64,000 nt of DNA from Phormidium ambiguum IAM M-71 (GTDB lineage: Bacteria > Cyanobacteriota > Cyanobacteriia > Cyanobacteriales > Aerosakkonemataceae): positions 254,929 to 318,928 of the forward strand of contig NZ_MRCE01000001.1 of NCBI RefSeq assembly GCF_001904725.1, in the 5' to 3' direction. The notes under the pieces were generated by a model. The model did no database searches. It saw only the letters and a program-made list of their open reading frames with translations, and was not told the origin of the DNA. Shown here piece by piece: positions 1 to 9,959 of this stretch (position 1 is the first letter of the stretch; every line of letters starts with the position of its first letter). The position numbers and the translations under genes were made by a program.

Positions 1-117
1 TTTCTTGCCTTCTGCCTTCTGCCTTCTGCCTTTCTTGCCTTCTGCCTTCTGCCTTCTGCCTTCTGCCTTCTGCCTTCTGCCTTTTGCCTTCTGCCTTTCT
101 TGCCTTCTGCCTTTCCC
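1..117. repeat. Tandem heptamer repeat (TTCTGCC family)
   Basis: The first ~117 bases are almost entirely copies of TTCTGCC with variants (TTTTGCC, TTTCTTGCC). This is a short tandemly repeated repetitive sequence of the kind known from filamentous cyanobacteria. It lies just beyond the 3' end of the minus-strand SagB gene. The same unit recurs near 6290, 7920 and, inverted, 12580. The array may continue beyond the window's left edge. The reading frame through it is a repeat artefact. Confidence 0.9.
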
Positions 118-120
118 CAA

Positions 121-1644
121 TCATCTAGGGCGGCCTAGCGTGGTGATATACAAGACGGCCTCATCAGTGGGAATGCCTAAGACTTCGTTTACTTGGTCGT
201 CGAAGAAACCGCCGATGCCGCTGACACCTAAGTTGAGGCGAATGGCGGCTAGGTTAAGTCTTTGTCCCAGATGTCCGGCATCTAGATGTAGGTAGCGGTA
301 GGCGCGATCGCCATATTTAGCTACTGCGGTTTTTAAATCAGCTGTGTGAAAAACCACAGCAGCGGCATCTCTGCCTAACTCCTGTTGCAAACACAGATAA
401 TACAACTCACGGCGGAAATTTTTAAACCGTATTTGTCGCAGTTCTTGAGCTTTGGGAGCGTAATAATAACAACCTTCTTCTAACCCGTCTACACCAGATA
501 CGACAATAAAAGTTTCGATTAAACTCAAATCAAAATAGTCAGGTATTCTGTCTAACTCTTGATCGATGTAATTTTGAGGTTGATAAGTAAAATCCAGTAA
601 AGATTTCAATTCGTTTAATGTTAAGTTAGCACCATTATAAGCACGGGTAGAACGTCGCCGCAAAATCGTATTTTCTAGCAATTCTAAATTTTCTCCCCAG
701 TCTATTGGTGTAGTTGCAGTATTCACTTTTAGGCAGAAAGGAAAGTTATATTTATCTTCTAAAGATGGTTGGTAAGTAGCTGTAATTTTTTCCGGTTCGA
801 TAGAGATTTCTGTGGCTTGATGTAAATATTTTAGTAATTCTCCGTCAGGAATTTGCGGGTAATTTGTATCAGTTTTAGATGGTAATGCTGTTGGCGCTAA
901 GGGTAGATTTTGCTGGGGATCTAGTAAGTCTGCTAAAGGAATTACGGTAGTTGTTCCTTCTTGTTCTGGGTCGAGATAAAGCAGTTCGTTGAGTGCGCGA
1001 TCGTTAAATCCGCCAATTAAGTGCGGACGGTAATCAGTGAGTGCGCCAGCTAATTCAAGATTACCTAATAAATGTCCGGTGTCTAAAAAAATTCTGCGGT
1101 AAGCTCGGTCTTGATATCGCCAAGCTGAGCGGTAAAAAATAGCTGTAGTAGCGATCGCTAACTGAGTATTATTTAATGCTGGATGCCAAAAGCAAGCTGT
1201 TTGTAATTCTGTCCAAACTTGGTTTTCCCAAACTTGAATTAATGAATGGGTTTTTGGTTGATAATTGTACAATCCCGCAGGTAACAATGGTGTTCCCCGC
1301 GAAATTAAATAAACTTCGGCTGGATATAACCCACCCGCAGAAGGAGCCGCTCTCAAATATACTGGCTCTCCTATCATTGTTAACATTTTAGCGGTTAAGC
1401 CATAGCTGCAAAACAGCAAGCGCGATAACCTTGTCCACCAATCATCTTCTGCGGAGTTGGCAATTGTTTCGGATTTTTCTGTAAGATAGGGCTTCAAGTC
1501 AAAAGTAATGCCAAGTCTGTATTCTTTGAAAGGTGTCGGCTGGCGTGACCAATCTAACCCTTGACTTTTGTTAGCTATGGTTTTAGGGTCATATTTGGTT
1601 CGCTCGTGGTAGTGCTGAGCGATCGAGGTTTTTGCTGTGGTCAT
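121..1644 (-). CDS. SagB/ThcOx-type dehydrogenase with two nitroreductase-like domains
   Basis: 507 aa. Flavin-dependent nitroreductase superfamily, SagB/ThcOx branch; SagB enzymes oxidise azoline rings in peptides, but many stand-alone homologues have no known substrate. Two nitroreductase-like halves are visible. The first (about 70-235) has the SagB-type motif RAAPSAGGLYP at 98-108, then DRAYRRIFLDTGH (179-191) and IGGFND (210-215). The second (about 320-507) has RRRSTRAY (329-336), DRAYRYLHLDAGH (446-458) and GIGGFFDD (476-483). The matching motifs in both halves point to an internal duplication forming a pseudo-dimer. No precursor peptide, YcaO cyclase or RiPP transporter lies nearby, so a peptide-modifying role is not supported by context. 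The ATG at 1644 is the only obvious start. The 3' end abuts a heptamer repeat array. Confidence 0.87.
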   Translation of the reverse strand: MTTAKTSIAQHYHERTKYDPKTIANKSQGLDWSRQPTPFKEYRLGITFDLKPYLTEKSETIANSAEDDWWTRLSRLLFCSYGLTAKMLTMIGEPVYLRAAPSAGGLYPAEVYLISRGTPLLPAGLYNYQPKTHSLIQVWENQVWTELQTACFWHPALNNTQLAIATTAIFYRSAWRYQDRAYRRIFLDTGHLLGNLELAGALTDYRPHLIGGFNDRALNELLYLDPEQEGTTTVIPLADLLDPQQNLPLAPTALPSKTDTNYPQIPDGELLKYLHQATEISIEPEKITATYQPSLEDKYNFPFCLKVNTATTPIDWGENLELLENTILRRRSTRAYNGANLTLNELKSLLDFTYQPQNYIDQELDRIPDYFDLSLIETFIVVSGVDGLEEGCYYYAPKAQELRQIRFKNFRRELYYLCLQQELGRDAAAVVFHTADLKTAVAKYGDRAYRYLHLDAGHLGQRLNLAAIRLNLGVSGIGGFFDDQVNEVLGIPTDEAVLYITTLGRPR

Positions 1645-1949
1645 ACCAGTTGTCTTTCACTTCTGCTTCGCCTTTGATTTTGGCATTAAGAAGGTGAAAA
1701 ATGTTATGTCCAGAGATACAAAGGTTATATACATAAAACGGCTAAAATGTCAATAAAATTATTATTTTTGGAAAATGGTGACGCTATCTCTCTTTCCGCT
1801 TCGGTAGCGCCAGCAAATCTAAAAAAAATATTAGAAAAACTATAAACTTCTTTACAATAGCTTAAATTTAAAGTTTACCTAAGCATAAATACTCAATAAG
1901 TTCCCAAATTAATCAATTTAGTGGTGTAGTGACAGCATTAAAAAATAAG

Positions 1950-2483
1950 ATGCAGCATTTAAGTGCAGAGAAAATACTAGCTCAATATGCTAGTGGAAGA
2001 AGGGATTTTTCCCAAATTAATTTAATGAAAGTTGATTTGTTTGAAGCAAATTTATCGGATGTTAATCTGAATCAAAGCAATCTTCAAGAGGCTTATTTGC
2101 CTTACGCAAACTTAAGTCAAGCTAATCTTTGTCAAGCACAAATGCAAACAGCGGAATTAAGCGATGCTAAATTTAATTCAGCTGATTTATCAGCAGCTAA
2201 TTTACAGAATGCGAATCTCTGTAGAGCAAGTTTACGATATGCTAATTTACAAGGTGCTGATTTGTCGGGTGCTAATTTACAAGGCGCTGATTTATGTAAT
2301 GCAGATCTCACGGGTGCGGATTTAAGATATGCTGATTTAACGGGTGCTAATTTAGAAGAAGCAAAGTTAGATTTGGCGGAAGTTAGTGGTGCTAATTTTT
2401 ATCGCGCCAAAAATGTGGATTTATCGAAGGCTAAGTGCGATCGCACTACTATCTTACCCGATGGATATCGCCAGGATAGTTAA
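1950..2483 (+). CDS. Pentapeptide-repeat protein
   Basis: About 177 aa from ATG 1950; an in-frame GTG at 1929 would add 7 residues, and neither start has a clear Shine-Dalgarno site. The N-terminus (LSAEKILAQYASGRRDFS) is the usual lead-in of cyanobacterial pentapeptide proteins. Nearly all of the rest is A(D/N)LXX repeats such as ANLQGADLSG, predicted to fold as a right-handed quadrilateral beta-helix. There is no signal peptide or membrane segment, so it is probably cytosolic. A short non-repeat tail (KAKCDRTTILPDGY) follows, typical of the family. Its molecular role is unknown. It is monocistronic, with the converging hybrid kinase ending 22 bases downstream. Confidence 0.85.
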   Translation: MQHLSAEKILAQYASGRRDFSQINLMKVDLFEANLSDVNLNQSNLQEAYLPYANLSQANLCQAQMQTAELSDAKFNSADLSAANLQNANLCRASLRYANLQGADLSGANLQGADLCNADLTGADLRYADLTGANLEEAKLDLAEVSGANFYRAKNVDLSKAKCDRTTILPDGYRQDS

Positions 2484-2505
2484 TATAACCAAAAGAACGT
2501 TGCTT

Positions 2506-4731
2506 TTAGCGGTTAGAAGTTGATAACAGCCAGGAATAATCCGCACGGTTATAGTACTGTGAGAGTATAGCCTCTATTTTGGCGACTCCAAGGGGTTTAA
2601 CTAAGTAGTCATTAGCTCCAGCTGCTAAACAACGTTCGCGTTCATCTTTTAAGAGAGTTGGTGTGAGCATGATTGCTGGTATCTGTTCTAAATCTTTTTG
2701 CGATCGCAAAACTTTTAATAAGTCTATACCAGATCGATCGTTCGGCAAATAAACACCCAAGATTATTAATCCCGGCTTAATCAACCGCACCTGCTCCGAA
2801 AAGTTTACCACGTTAGTTAAGTGTTCTACTTGATAATTTAAAATCTCTAAATAATTACGTAAAGCTTTCACACCTTTATCTTCTTCTTCTATTAATAAAA
2901 TAGGTCTTTTTTGTAATGATTGCCCTTCAAGCAATAATATGTTTTCTCTACAATTATTCAATTCTATTTCTTCTTTTTCTTGATATTGGTAATAATTAGT
3001 ATCAAAATTTCTTAACGATAAATCCGGGAGATAAATTCTGAAATTACTCCCTACCCCTCTTTGAGATTCTACACTTATATCTCCTCCATGTAGTTGAGCA
3101 AAACGACGAGTTAAAACTAAGCCTAATCCAGTTCCTTGATATTGACGATTCAATTTTCCATCTAATTGAGAAAAAGGTTGAAATAACACAGATATATCTT
3201 GATCGGCAATGCCAATTCCCGTATCAGCGACAGTGAAAGAAGTTCCTTTTGGTTCTTTTTTTACAACTAAACTTACCTGTCCTGCTGGAGTAAATTTGAT
3301 TGCATTAGACAATAAATTTAGCAACATTTGACAAAGGCGACGTTGATCGGCAATAAAATGACTTACTAGAGGATCGATTTCGCTTTTTAATATCAAACCT
3401 TTACTTTGAGCTCTTTCTTGAACAATAGATATACAGTAATAGCATAATTCTTTAATTTCCACACTTTCTAACATTAACTCTTCTTTGCCAGACTCAATTT
3501 TAGCTAAATCTAAAATATCATTAATTAATGATAGTAAATGTTCTCCGCTATTATAAATACAATTCATATATTGCTTTTGTTTAGAATTAAGTTTTCCATA
3601 AAATTCTTGTTGTAACATTTGGGATAAACCTAAAATAGAATTTAATGGAGTACGTAATTCATGACTCATATTAGCCAAAAATTCACTTTTAGCTCGATTA
3701 GCTGTTTCTGCTTCTAATTTAGCTTTTTCTAATTCTTGTGTGCGCTGTTTAACTAACTGTTCTAAGTGTTCATAACTGAGGGCATTATAGAGTGCGATCG
3801 TCGCTTGATCGGCAATTCTTTCTAGCAATTTAATCTCTTCATCTATAAAAGTTCGAGAGGATGAAGTAGTATGTAAAACTAAACCTCCAAACACCCGATC
3901 GTGAATAAAAATTGGCACGCTAAGAACTGAACGAATTTTAAATTTATCAATATTTTTTTGTTGGGAATCAGTAGCTGAGAAAGGTGGATAATGAGGCGCA
4001 TGAAAAGCTCTCCCATTGTTAAATTCAGAATTAGGATCTAATAAATCTGGCCATTCAGAAAGGGGCACTTTGAATTTTAACATTGAAGGAATTCTGCGAT
4101 CGGCTAACCACTCATTTAATACCTGAATTTGTTCTGATTTCGTGCTGTAAAGAATTACTCGATCGACACTAAAACATTCGCCAGTTAATTGCACAATTTG
4201 TTGTAAAATATGTTCAGTATCAAGTCTTTGGTTAAGTACTCGAATAATTTTATTGAGAATTTTTTCTCTCTCGGCTTTTTGCTGATTTTTCAGTGCAACT
4301 TCTTGATATTCTTTTATATGCGAATTATGAATAAGAAAGGGATTATTTTTATTATTTATATCTACTTGTAATTCTCTTTTTACAATTTGCGATACCCTTT
4401 GCAAATTATTTTTAAGTAAACAATCTTTCGCCCCAGCTTTAATTGCAGTTACTATTAGGTCTTCACTAATATTTTCTAATAATACAATAACTGGCAAATT
4501 TATTTGTTTTTTTCTAACTAGTTGCAGTACAGTTAAAACATTAAATTTTGGTAATGAGTAATCAGTAAATACAATATCCCAATCTGCTTTTTCTAAAGCT
4601 GATTTTATCGCTGATAGTGTTTCCACCCTTTTGAATATGGGGGTATAGCCACCACGTTTGAGTTCATTCGCTAATAAGCGAGCATCATTTCTTGAATCTT
4701 GAATTAATAGAAGACGTAGAGGTTTATTCAT
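2506..4731 (-). CDS. Hybrid sensor histidine kinase (REC-GAF-HisKA-HATPase-REC)
   Basis: 741 aa from ATG 4731; an in-frame GTG at 4743 is an alternative. Domains in order: an N-terminal receiver (about 5-125) with phospho-acceptor D57 in TDYSLP; a GAF domain (about 165-315); a coiled-coil linker; HisKA with [10 protein letters not shown] (about 355-365); HATPase with the N box (NLLSNAIKF), ADTGIGIAD and GTGLGLV; and a C-terminal receiver (about 615-735). In the C-terminal receiver the position that is normally Asp reads LIILGVYLP, with Gly at about residue 659, while the acidic pocket and the K of LVKPLG remain. It therefore looks like a pseudo-receiver. No transmembrane segment is seen, so it is a soluble signalling protein of unknown stimulus. 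No partner regulator is adjacent. Confidence 0.88.
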   Translation of the reverse strand: MNKPLRLLLIQDSRNDARLLANELKRGGYTPIFKRVETLSAIKSALEKADWDIVFTDYSLPKFNVLTVLQLVRKKQINLPVIVLLENISEDLIVTAIKAGAKDCLLKNNLQRVSQIVKRELQVDINNKNNPFLIHNSHIKEYQEVALKNQQKAEREKILNKIIRVLNQRLDTEHILQQIVQLTGECFSVDRVILYSTKSEQIQVLNEWLADRRIPSMLKFKVPLSEWPDLLDPNSEFNNGRAFHAPHYPPFSATDSQQKNIDKFKIRSVLSVPIFIHDRVFGGLVLHTTSSSRTFIDEEIKLLERIADQATIALYNALSYEHLEQLVKQRTQELEKAKLEAETANRAKSEFLANMSHELRTPLNSILGLSQMLQQEFYGKLNSKQKQYMNCIYNSGEHLLSLINDILDLAKIESGKEELMLESVEIKELCYYCISIVQERAQSKGLILKSEIDPLVSHFIADQRRLCQMLLNLLSNAIKFTPAGQVSLVVKKEPKGTSFTVADTGIGIADQDISVLFQPFSQLDGKLNRQYQGTGLGLVLTRRFAQLHGGDISVESQRGVGSNFRIYLPDLSLRNFDTNYYQYQEKEEIELNNCRENILLLEGQSLQKRPILLIEEEDKGVKALRNYLEILNYQVEHLTNVVNFSEQVRLIKPGLIILGVYLPNDRSGIDLLKVLRSQKDLEQIPAIMLTPTLLKDERERCLAAGANDYLVKPLGVAKIEAILSQYYNRADYSWLLSTSNR

Positions 4732-6196
<1,465 letters not shown>

Positions 6197-6223
6197 TTTC
6201 CGAAATTTAGGCAGTAGTTAGGC

Positions 6224-6336
6224 AGAGGAACAAGGGGGAAAGGGGGAAAGGGGAAAAGGGGAAAGGGGATAATGTGAATTTTTCACTTCTGCCTTTCTTC
6301 CCTTCTGCCTTCTGCCTTCTGCCTTCTGCCTTCCCC
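6224..6336. repeat. Purine-rich and TTCTGCC heptamer repeats after ilvC
   Basis: About 113 bases between the converging ends of ilvC and the 72-aa minus-strand gene. The first half is runs of AAGGGGG/AAAGGGG, the second is CTTCTGC/TTCTGCC copies. It is the same repeat family as at 1-117 and 7919-7970. A minus-strand frame running through it (6466-6218) is a repeat artefact. Confidence 0.85.
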
Positions 6337-6338
6337 AA

Positions 6339-6557
6339 TCATTGATTTCCTTGCTGTTCTTGTTCAATGGCTTTTTCGGTACGTTCGTAAGGATTTTTTG
6401 GTTGTTTTTTGGGAAACAAACCGAGCATAAAATTGTTAAGTGTGGTTCGAGTTTGCAGGCTGGCATTACTGACGGGTTGGAAGGGAATGCGATCGCCTAG
6501 CAAGACAAACAGCAAAAATAGTGCAACCAGTAGGGGAAATTTAGCTTTAGAAAACAT
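6339..6557 (-). CDS. Small conserved membrane-anchored protein
   Basis: 72 aa. A single hydrophobic segment (KFPLLVALFLLFVLLGD, about 6-22) near the N-terminus is followed by a polar, basic tail ending NPYERTEKAIEQEQQG. The arrangement suggests a short signal anchor with the tail outside the cytosol, or a thylakoid/plasma membrane microprotein. I believe similar short proteins occur in other cyanobacteria, but I assign no function. The ATG at 6557 follows AT-rich sequence with no strong ribosome site. The 3' end touches a repeat array. It lies downstream of the 6645-7163 pentapeptide gene on the same strand, 87 bases away, so co-transcription is possible. Confidence 0.6.
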   Translation of the reverse strand: MFSKAKFPLLVALFLLFVLLGDRIPFQPVSNASLQTRTTLNNFMLGLFPKKQPKNPYERTEKAIEQEQQGNQ

Positions 6558-6644
6558 AACAATAGATTAACTATTGAGTTAATCAAATCACCTATTTATA
6601 TTGTTCCCTCTCCTTCAACTAAAGGAGTGATTTTTTTACTTGAT

Positions 6645-7163
6645 TTAAGGATGAACTTTGCCATCAGGCATTTTGGCTTCTGTAAATTTGGCTCCTTCAA
6701 GATTGGCGCATCCTAAAATATTAAAACTGAGTGCGGCTGTGCGATCGCTCGCTTTCACATTCAAACCTAAGTTAGCATTGCGAGGATCGTCATTTGTGGG
6801 CGTGGTTCCTAATTTAAAACCTATAGAACCTCCGTCATTATTAGCTCTTAATCTCAAACTAATTCCGACACAACCTAAGTCTGCACGCTCTAAATTTGCT
6901 TTGCTGAAATTGGCTCTTTTTAAGTTAGCATTCCCCAATTTTGCACCTTCCAAGTTAGCGTTTTCCAGGTTAGCTCCTTCCAAGTTTACGCCGCTTAAGT
7001 CTGCTCCCTGCAAATTAGCATTTTTCAAGTCACATCCGGGACATTCCCTGGTTTCGAGTAATTTTTCTACCCGTTTTTGAGTGTTTAAGAGGGAAATGTA
7101 GAAATATGATGTTGCTCCCGCAGCTAACAAAATTATCAAAATGGTGAGATGCTTAAATTTCAT
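6645..7163 (-). CDS. Membrane-anchored pentapeptide-repeat protein
   Basis: 172 aa. An N-terminal hydrophobic segment (LTILIILLAAGATSYFYISLL, about 6-26) acts as signal anchor. ECPGCDLKNANLQGADLSG then starts a block of about ten A(N/D)LXX pentapeptides (about 45-95). The repeat is interrupted by a 50-residue non-repeat stretch (SLRLRANNDGGSIGFKLG onward) and resumes as ANLEGAKFTEAKMPDGKVHP at the C-terminus. Two Cys in CPGC near residue 40 could be redox-active or bind metal; that is inference. The family role is structural or unknown. The long frame on the opposite strand here is a shadow of the repeats. Confidence 0.82.
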   Translation of the reverse strand: MKFKHLTILIILLAAGATSYFYISLLNTQKRVEKLLETRECPGCDLKNANLQGADLSGVNLEGANLENANLEGAKLGNANLKRANFSKANLERADLGCVGISLRLRANNDGGSIGFKLGTTPTNDDPRNANLGLNVKASDRTAALSFNILGCANLEGAKFTEAKMPDGKVHP

Positions 7164-7283
7164 GGCTAAACTAGAAGCTACTCTGGCTTCCTGAAGTAGT
7201 TGATCTTTACTACCAAAACTGTAACTTTCGATCCGGAAATTCTGGATCGAACTTAAGTGAAAACTCGTAATTTTAGGTATTTG

Positions 7284-7314
7284 ATCCCCGACTTCTTGAA
7301 GAAGTCGGGGATCT
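7284..7314. repeat. Palindromic dispersed repeat, copy 1
   Basis: A perfect inverted repeat with 15-bp arms (GATCCCCGACTTCTT and its complement) around a single central base. It lies downstream of the minus-strand GNAT gene and upstream of the pentapeptide gene. Two relatives lie at 18146-18172 and 49402-49426, all with the core CCCGACTT / AAGTCGGG. As RNA it would form a strong hairpin but has no U-run, so it is more likely a REP-like element than a simple terminator. Confidence 0.85.
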
Positions 7315-7322
7315 CCACATCA

Positions 7323-7808
7323 TCAATTATCAAAGGCTAATTTAGAAAGATTCTCACCTGTAACCCGACAAATTCGCCAATCTGGTAACACATCAGCACC
7401 CATACGCTGATAAAAACCGATCGCAGGTTCATTCCAATCTAATACGCTCCATTCTAATCGACCGCAATCTCTTTCTAGTGCTAATTTAGCGACATGAGTA
7501 AGTAATGCTTTGCCAATACCTTGGTGACGATATTCGGGTAAAACAAATAGGTCTTCTAAATATATTCCCGGTTTGGTTAAAAATGTAGAATAGTTGGGAA
7601 AAAATAAGGCAAATCCTACTGCTTTACCGTCTACTTCTGCTAATATTGCTTCGGCGTAAATGCGATCGCCAAATAAGTGAGATTCTAAATCGACAATATT
7701 TCCGGTAACTGCATGACTTAACTTTTCGTATTCCGCCAAACCTTTAATTAAATGAAATAAAGTTGGTATATCTTGAGGGGTTGTCGATCGCAAAATCAAA
7801 TTAGTCAT
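7323..7808 (-). CDS. GNAT-family N-acetyltransferase
   Basis: About 161 aa from ATG 7808. An upstream in-frame ATG at 7829 would translate heptamer-repeat DNA (MPSAFLS) and is rejected. GNAT fold acetyl-CoA transferase: N-terminal LILRSTTPQDIPTLFHLIKGLAEYEKL, then YLEDLFVLPEYRHQGIGKALLTHVA, the acetyl-CoA pyrophosphate loop of motif A (R/Q-x-x-G-x-G/A), then the terminal WNEPAIGFYQRMGA motif. Overall it resembles the spermidine/diamine or thialysine acetyltransferase-like branch, but the substrate cannot be set from sequence. Cytosolic. Monocistronic, separated from neighbours by repeat elements on both sides. Confidence 0.88.
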   Translation of the reverse strand: MTNLILRSTTPQDIPTLFHLIKGLAEYEKLSHAVTGNIVDLESHLFGDRIYAEAILAEVDGKAVGFALFFPNYSTFLTKPGIYLEDLFVLPEYRHQGIGKALLTHVAKLALERDCGRLEWSVLDWNEPAIGFYQRMGADVLPDWRICRVTGENLSKLAFDN

Positions 7809-7918
7809 GCTTAAGAAGGCAGAGGGCAAAAGGCATTAATTAACCAAGTAGTATTTTAGCAGAGAATACTTAAAAAAAGAAAGTTGGGGAAAAGGAAAAC
7901 ATTTTTAACCTTTACCCT

Positions 7919-7970
7919 TTCTTCCCTTCTGCCTTCTGCCTTCTGCCTTCTGCCTTCTGCCTTTCCCCTT
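7919..7970. repeat. TTCTGCC heptamer array after the sigma factor gene
   Basis: About seven consecutive CTTCTGC/TTCTGCC units lie directly at the 3' end of the minus-strand sigma factor gene. Same family as the array at 1-117. Confidence 0.85.
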
Positions 7971-9127
7971 TACTTCAACCAACTTTTTAGGCGCTGAGCA
8001 ATTTGAGGACGGCGTAATTTCCGCATAGCTTTACTTTGAATTTGGCGCACTCGTTCGCGGGATAAATTGTACAAATTACCCACTTCTTCTAAAGTGCAAG
8101 GTTCACTAGTTGTTAAGCCATAACGGAGAGAAATTACATCTTTTTCTCTCGGGGTTAAGACATCACCCAATACTGACCAAATTTCCTGACGTAACATAGT
8201 ATCATTCATTTGTTCTTCAGGAGATTGGGTATCGTTATCTTCTAACAAATCCACTAATTCGGTATCTTCTTCTCTTCCAACTCTGTGGTTTAAAGAAAGC
8301 GATCGCCTCCGTAATTGTTGTAACTGATGCAGGTGTTCTAAGGAAATCTCTAAAGCTTGAGCTATTTCTGCTTCTGTGGGATTTCTCCGCAATTGTTGCT
8401 TGAGTTCCCGTTGAACTTTTTTCAGTTTATTCAGTTTTTCAACAATGTGAATTGGTAAGCGAACAGTTCGCGCATCATTGGCGATCGCTCTGGTAATCGC
8501 TTGACGAATCCACCAATAAGCGTAAGTAGAAAATTTATAACCTTTATCGGGATCGAACTTTTCTGTAGCTCTGTTTAATCCCATTGCACCTTCTTGAATT
8601 AAATCCAAAAATTGCACACCTCGATTTAAATAACGTTTGGCGATCGATACAACTAATCGCAGATTCGATCGAATCATTTTGCGTTTCGCCACTTTTCCCT
8701 GATACAAACGCTGCTCTAACTGACGTTCTGTTAAACCCAGTTTTGCTGCGATCTCTGACACTGTTGGATGCTTACCCAATTCTTGCTGTAAACTTCTTTG
8801 CAATTCATCTACACTTACTAAAAATTGCACTCGCTTTGCTAATTCCACTTCCTCTTTTGGTTTAAGTAGAGGATACCGCGCCATTTCCTTAAAGAAAGCT
8901 CCTACTGAATCATCCGAATTCATCTTATGATAACCCGATGTTGGATAAGATTCTATTTCTTCAACTTCAGTTGTTTCCTCAGCGGTAGAAGCTTCGACTT
9001 CGCTATTAACTAAATCAATTTCCGAAGGTTCGATATTGACATCTGTGGCTGCATCAGTATCACGATCGGTATCAGTATTGATTGTTAATGGTTGGGTTTC
9101 CGGCAAATCTAATTCAGAAATATTCAT
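7970..9127 (-). CDS. Group 2 RNA polymerase sigma-70 factor, SigC-like
   Basis: About 385 aa from ATG 9127; GTG 9160 would add 11 residues. An acidic, Thr/Glu-rich N-terminal extension (about 1-70) precedes region 1.2 (DDSVGAFFKEMARYPLLKP). Region 2 follows (MIRSNLRLVVSIAKRYLNRG, then FLDLIQEGAMGLNRA and FSTYAYWWIRQAITRAIA), region 3 (LPIHIVEKLNKLKK), and region 4 with the -35 helix-turn-helix (TLEEVGNLYNLSRERVRQIQSKAMRKLRRP). The -10 recognition segment is canonical, as expected for a non-essential group 2 sigma that reads SigA-like promoters. The DSVGAFFKEMARYPLL stretch reminds me most of SigC-type proteins, but the subgroup needs a tree. A long 832-bp leader lies upstream. Confidence 0.9.
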   Translation of the reverse strand: MNISELDLPETQPLTINTDTDRDTDAATDVNIEPSEIDLVNSEVEASTAEETTEVEEIESYPTSGYHKMNSDDSVGAFFKEMARYPLLKPKEEVELAKRVQFLVSVDELQRSLQQELGKHPTVSEIAAKLGLTERQLEQRLYQGKVAKRKMIRSNLRLVVSIAKRYLNRGVQFLDLIQEGAMGLNRATEKFDPDKGYKFSTYAYWWIRQAITRAIANDARTVRLPIHIVEKLNKLKKVQRELKQQLRRNPTEAEIAQALEISLEHLHQLQQLRRRSLSLNHRVGREEDTELVDLLEDNDTQSPEEQMNDTMLRQEIWSVLGDVLTPREKDVISLRYGLTTSEPCTLEEVGNLYNLSRERVRQIQSKAMRKLRRPQIAQRLKSWLK

Positions 9128-9959
9128 AAGCAAGCTCTTTTTTTGTTTTGTCAAAGTCACAGTTTGAAAATCAGAGTTTCCTTTAATACATTCGGCTCAT
9201 ATATCTACACAAATTGCCCCCTGATAGCAAATGAAGGATTTAGTATTTCTTTAGAAAAATTTAAGTTTTGTCTTTTTAGACTATTTTAGTTTGGCTAACT
9301 CAGTGTTGCCAGTTTTGTACTTGTTCCTTGGTGAACATAATGCAAATAGAGGAATACCTTAATAGACTACCGCAAGTGTTTTTTTTCATTGTTCTCACAG
9401 CTACAAAATTAGAAGTGAAACTGTTTAGTTAACATGAACCTTTGTTACGATTGTGACAACTATTTTGTCTGTAACCATAACTCTAAACTGCTAAACAAAA
9501 CTTTGTAAAAATTTTCGTTTGCGATCACAGCATCTCATGTAACATATAGCTTTGCTCTCTATCAATGGGTGTAAAATTACTGTCTCGCCAAAGAAGGAAA
9601 GTGTATTACTTTTTTTGATTTACTATTAGTAGGAAATTAGTCCAAGAGGTTGTTATCTATTGAAAACGCCTGTCAATAGACAGATTTTCTGGAATCAAAA
9701 GCAAAAGAGCGTCAATAATATTGATGAGCTAAATTGATAGTCAATTAGTCGTTTGTTAGAGTAAAAAGTTGAGTTTTCTTTGCCAAAATCATTGTGATGT
9801 TGGCTGCTCAACTCAGTAGATAGAAAAAAGCATTTTTCAGGAGTTAAGAACCAGAATTTAGAGTAAATTTCTGTCTTCTCCCTTCAGCTGTAGCCAGCTA
9901 CAATAAACGGGTTAACGATCGATCGCCCTCAGAACCAAAGCTATTGGGTATTCCGCTGT
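9128..9959. other. Long divergent spacer between the sigma factor gene and priA
   Basis: 832 bp without a convincing gene. Short frames such as a 30-codon one at 9340 lack ribosome sites. A small hairpin (CTGTC-AATA-GACAG) lies near 9671, and CAGGAGTTAAG at about 9838 is a ribosome-site-like stretch without a following frame. The length suggests long 5' leaders for either gene or a small RNA. I cannot assign a known RNA family. Confidence 0.35.

Noticed and set aside
6658-7080. 140-codon plus-strand frame opposite the pentapeptide gene
   Set aside because: Antisense of A(N/D)LXX repeats gives long open frames (SKLAP-type periodicity); the minus-strand gene is clearly real.
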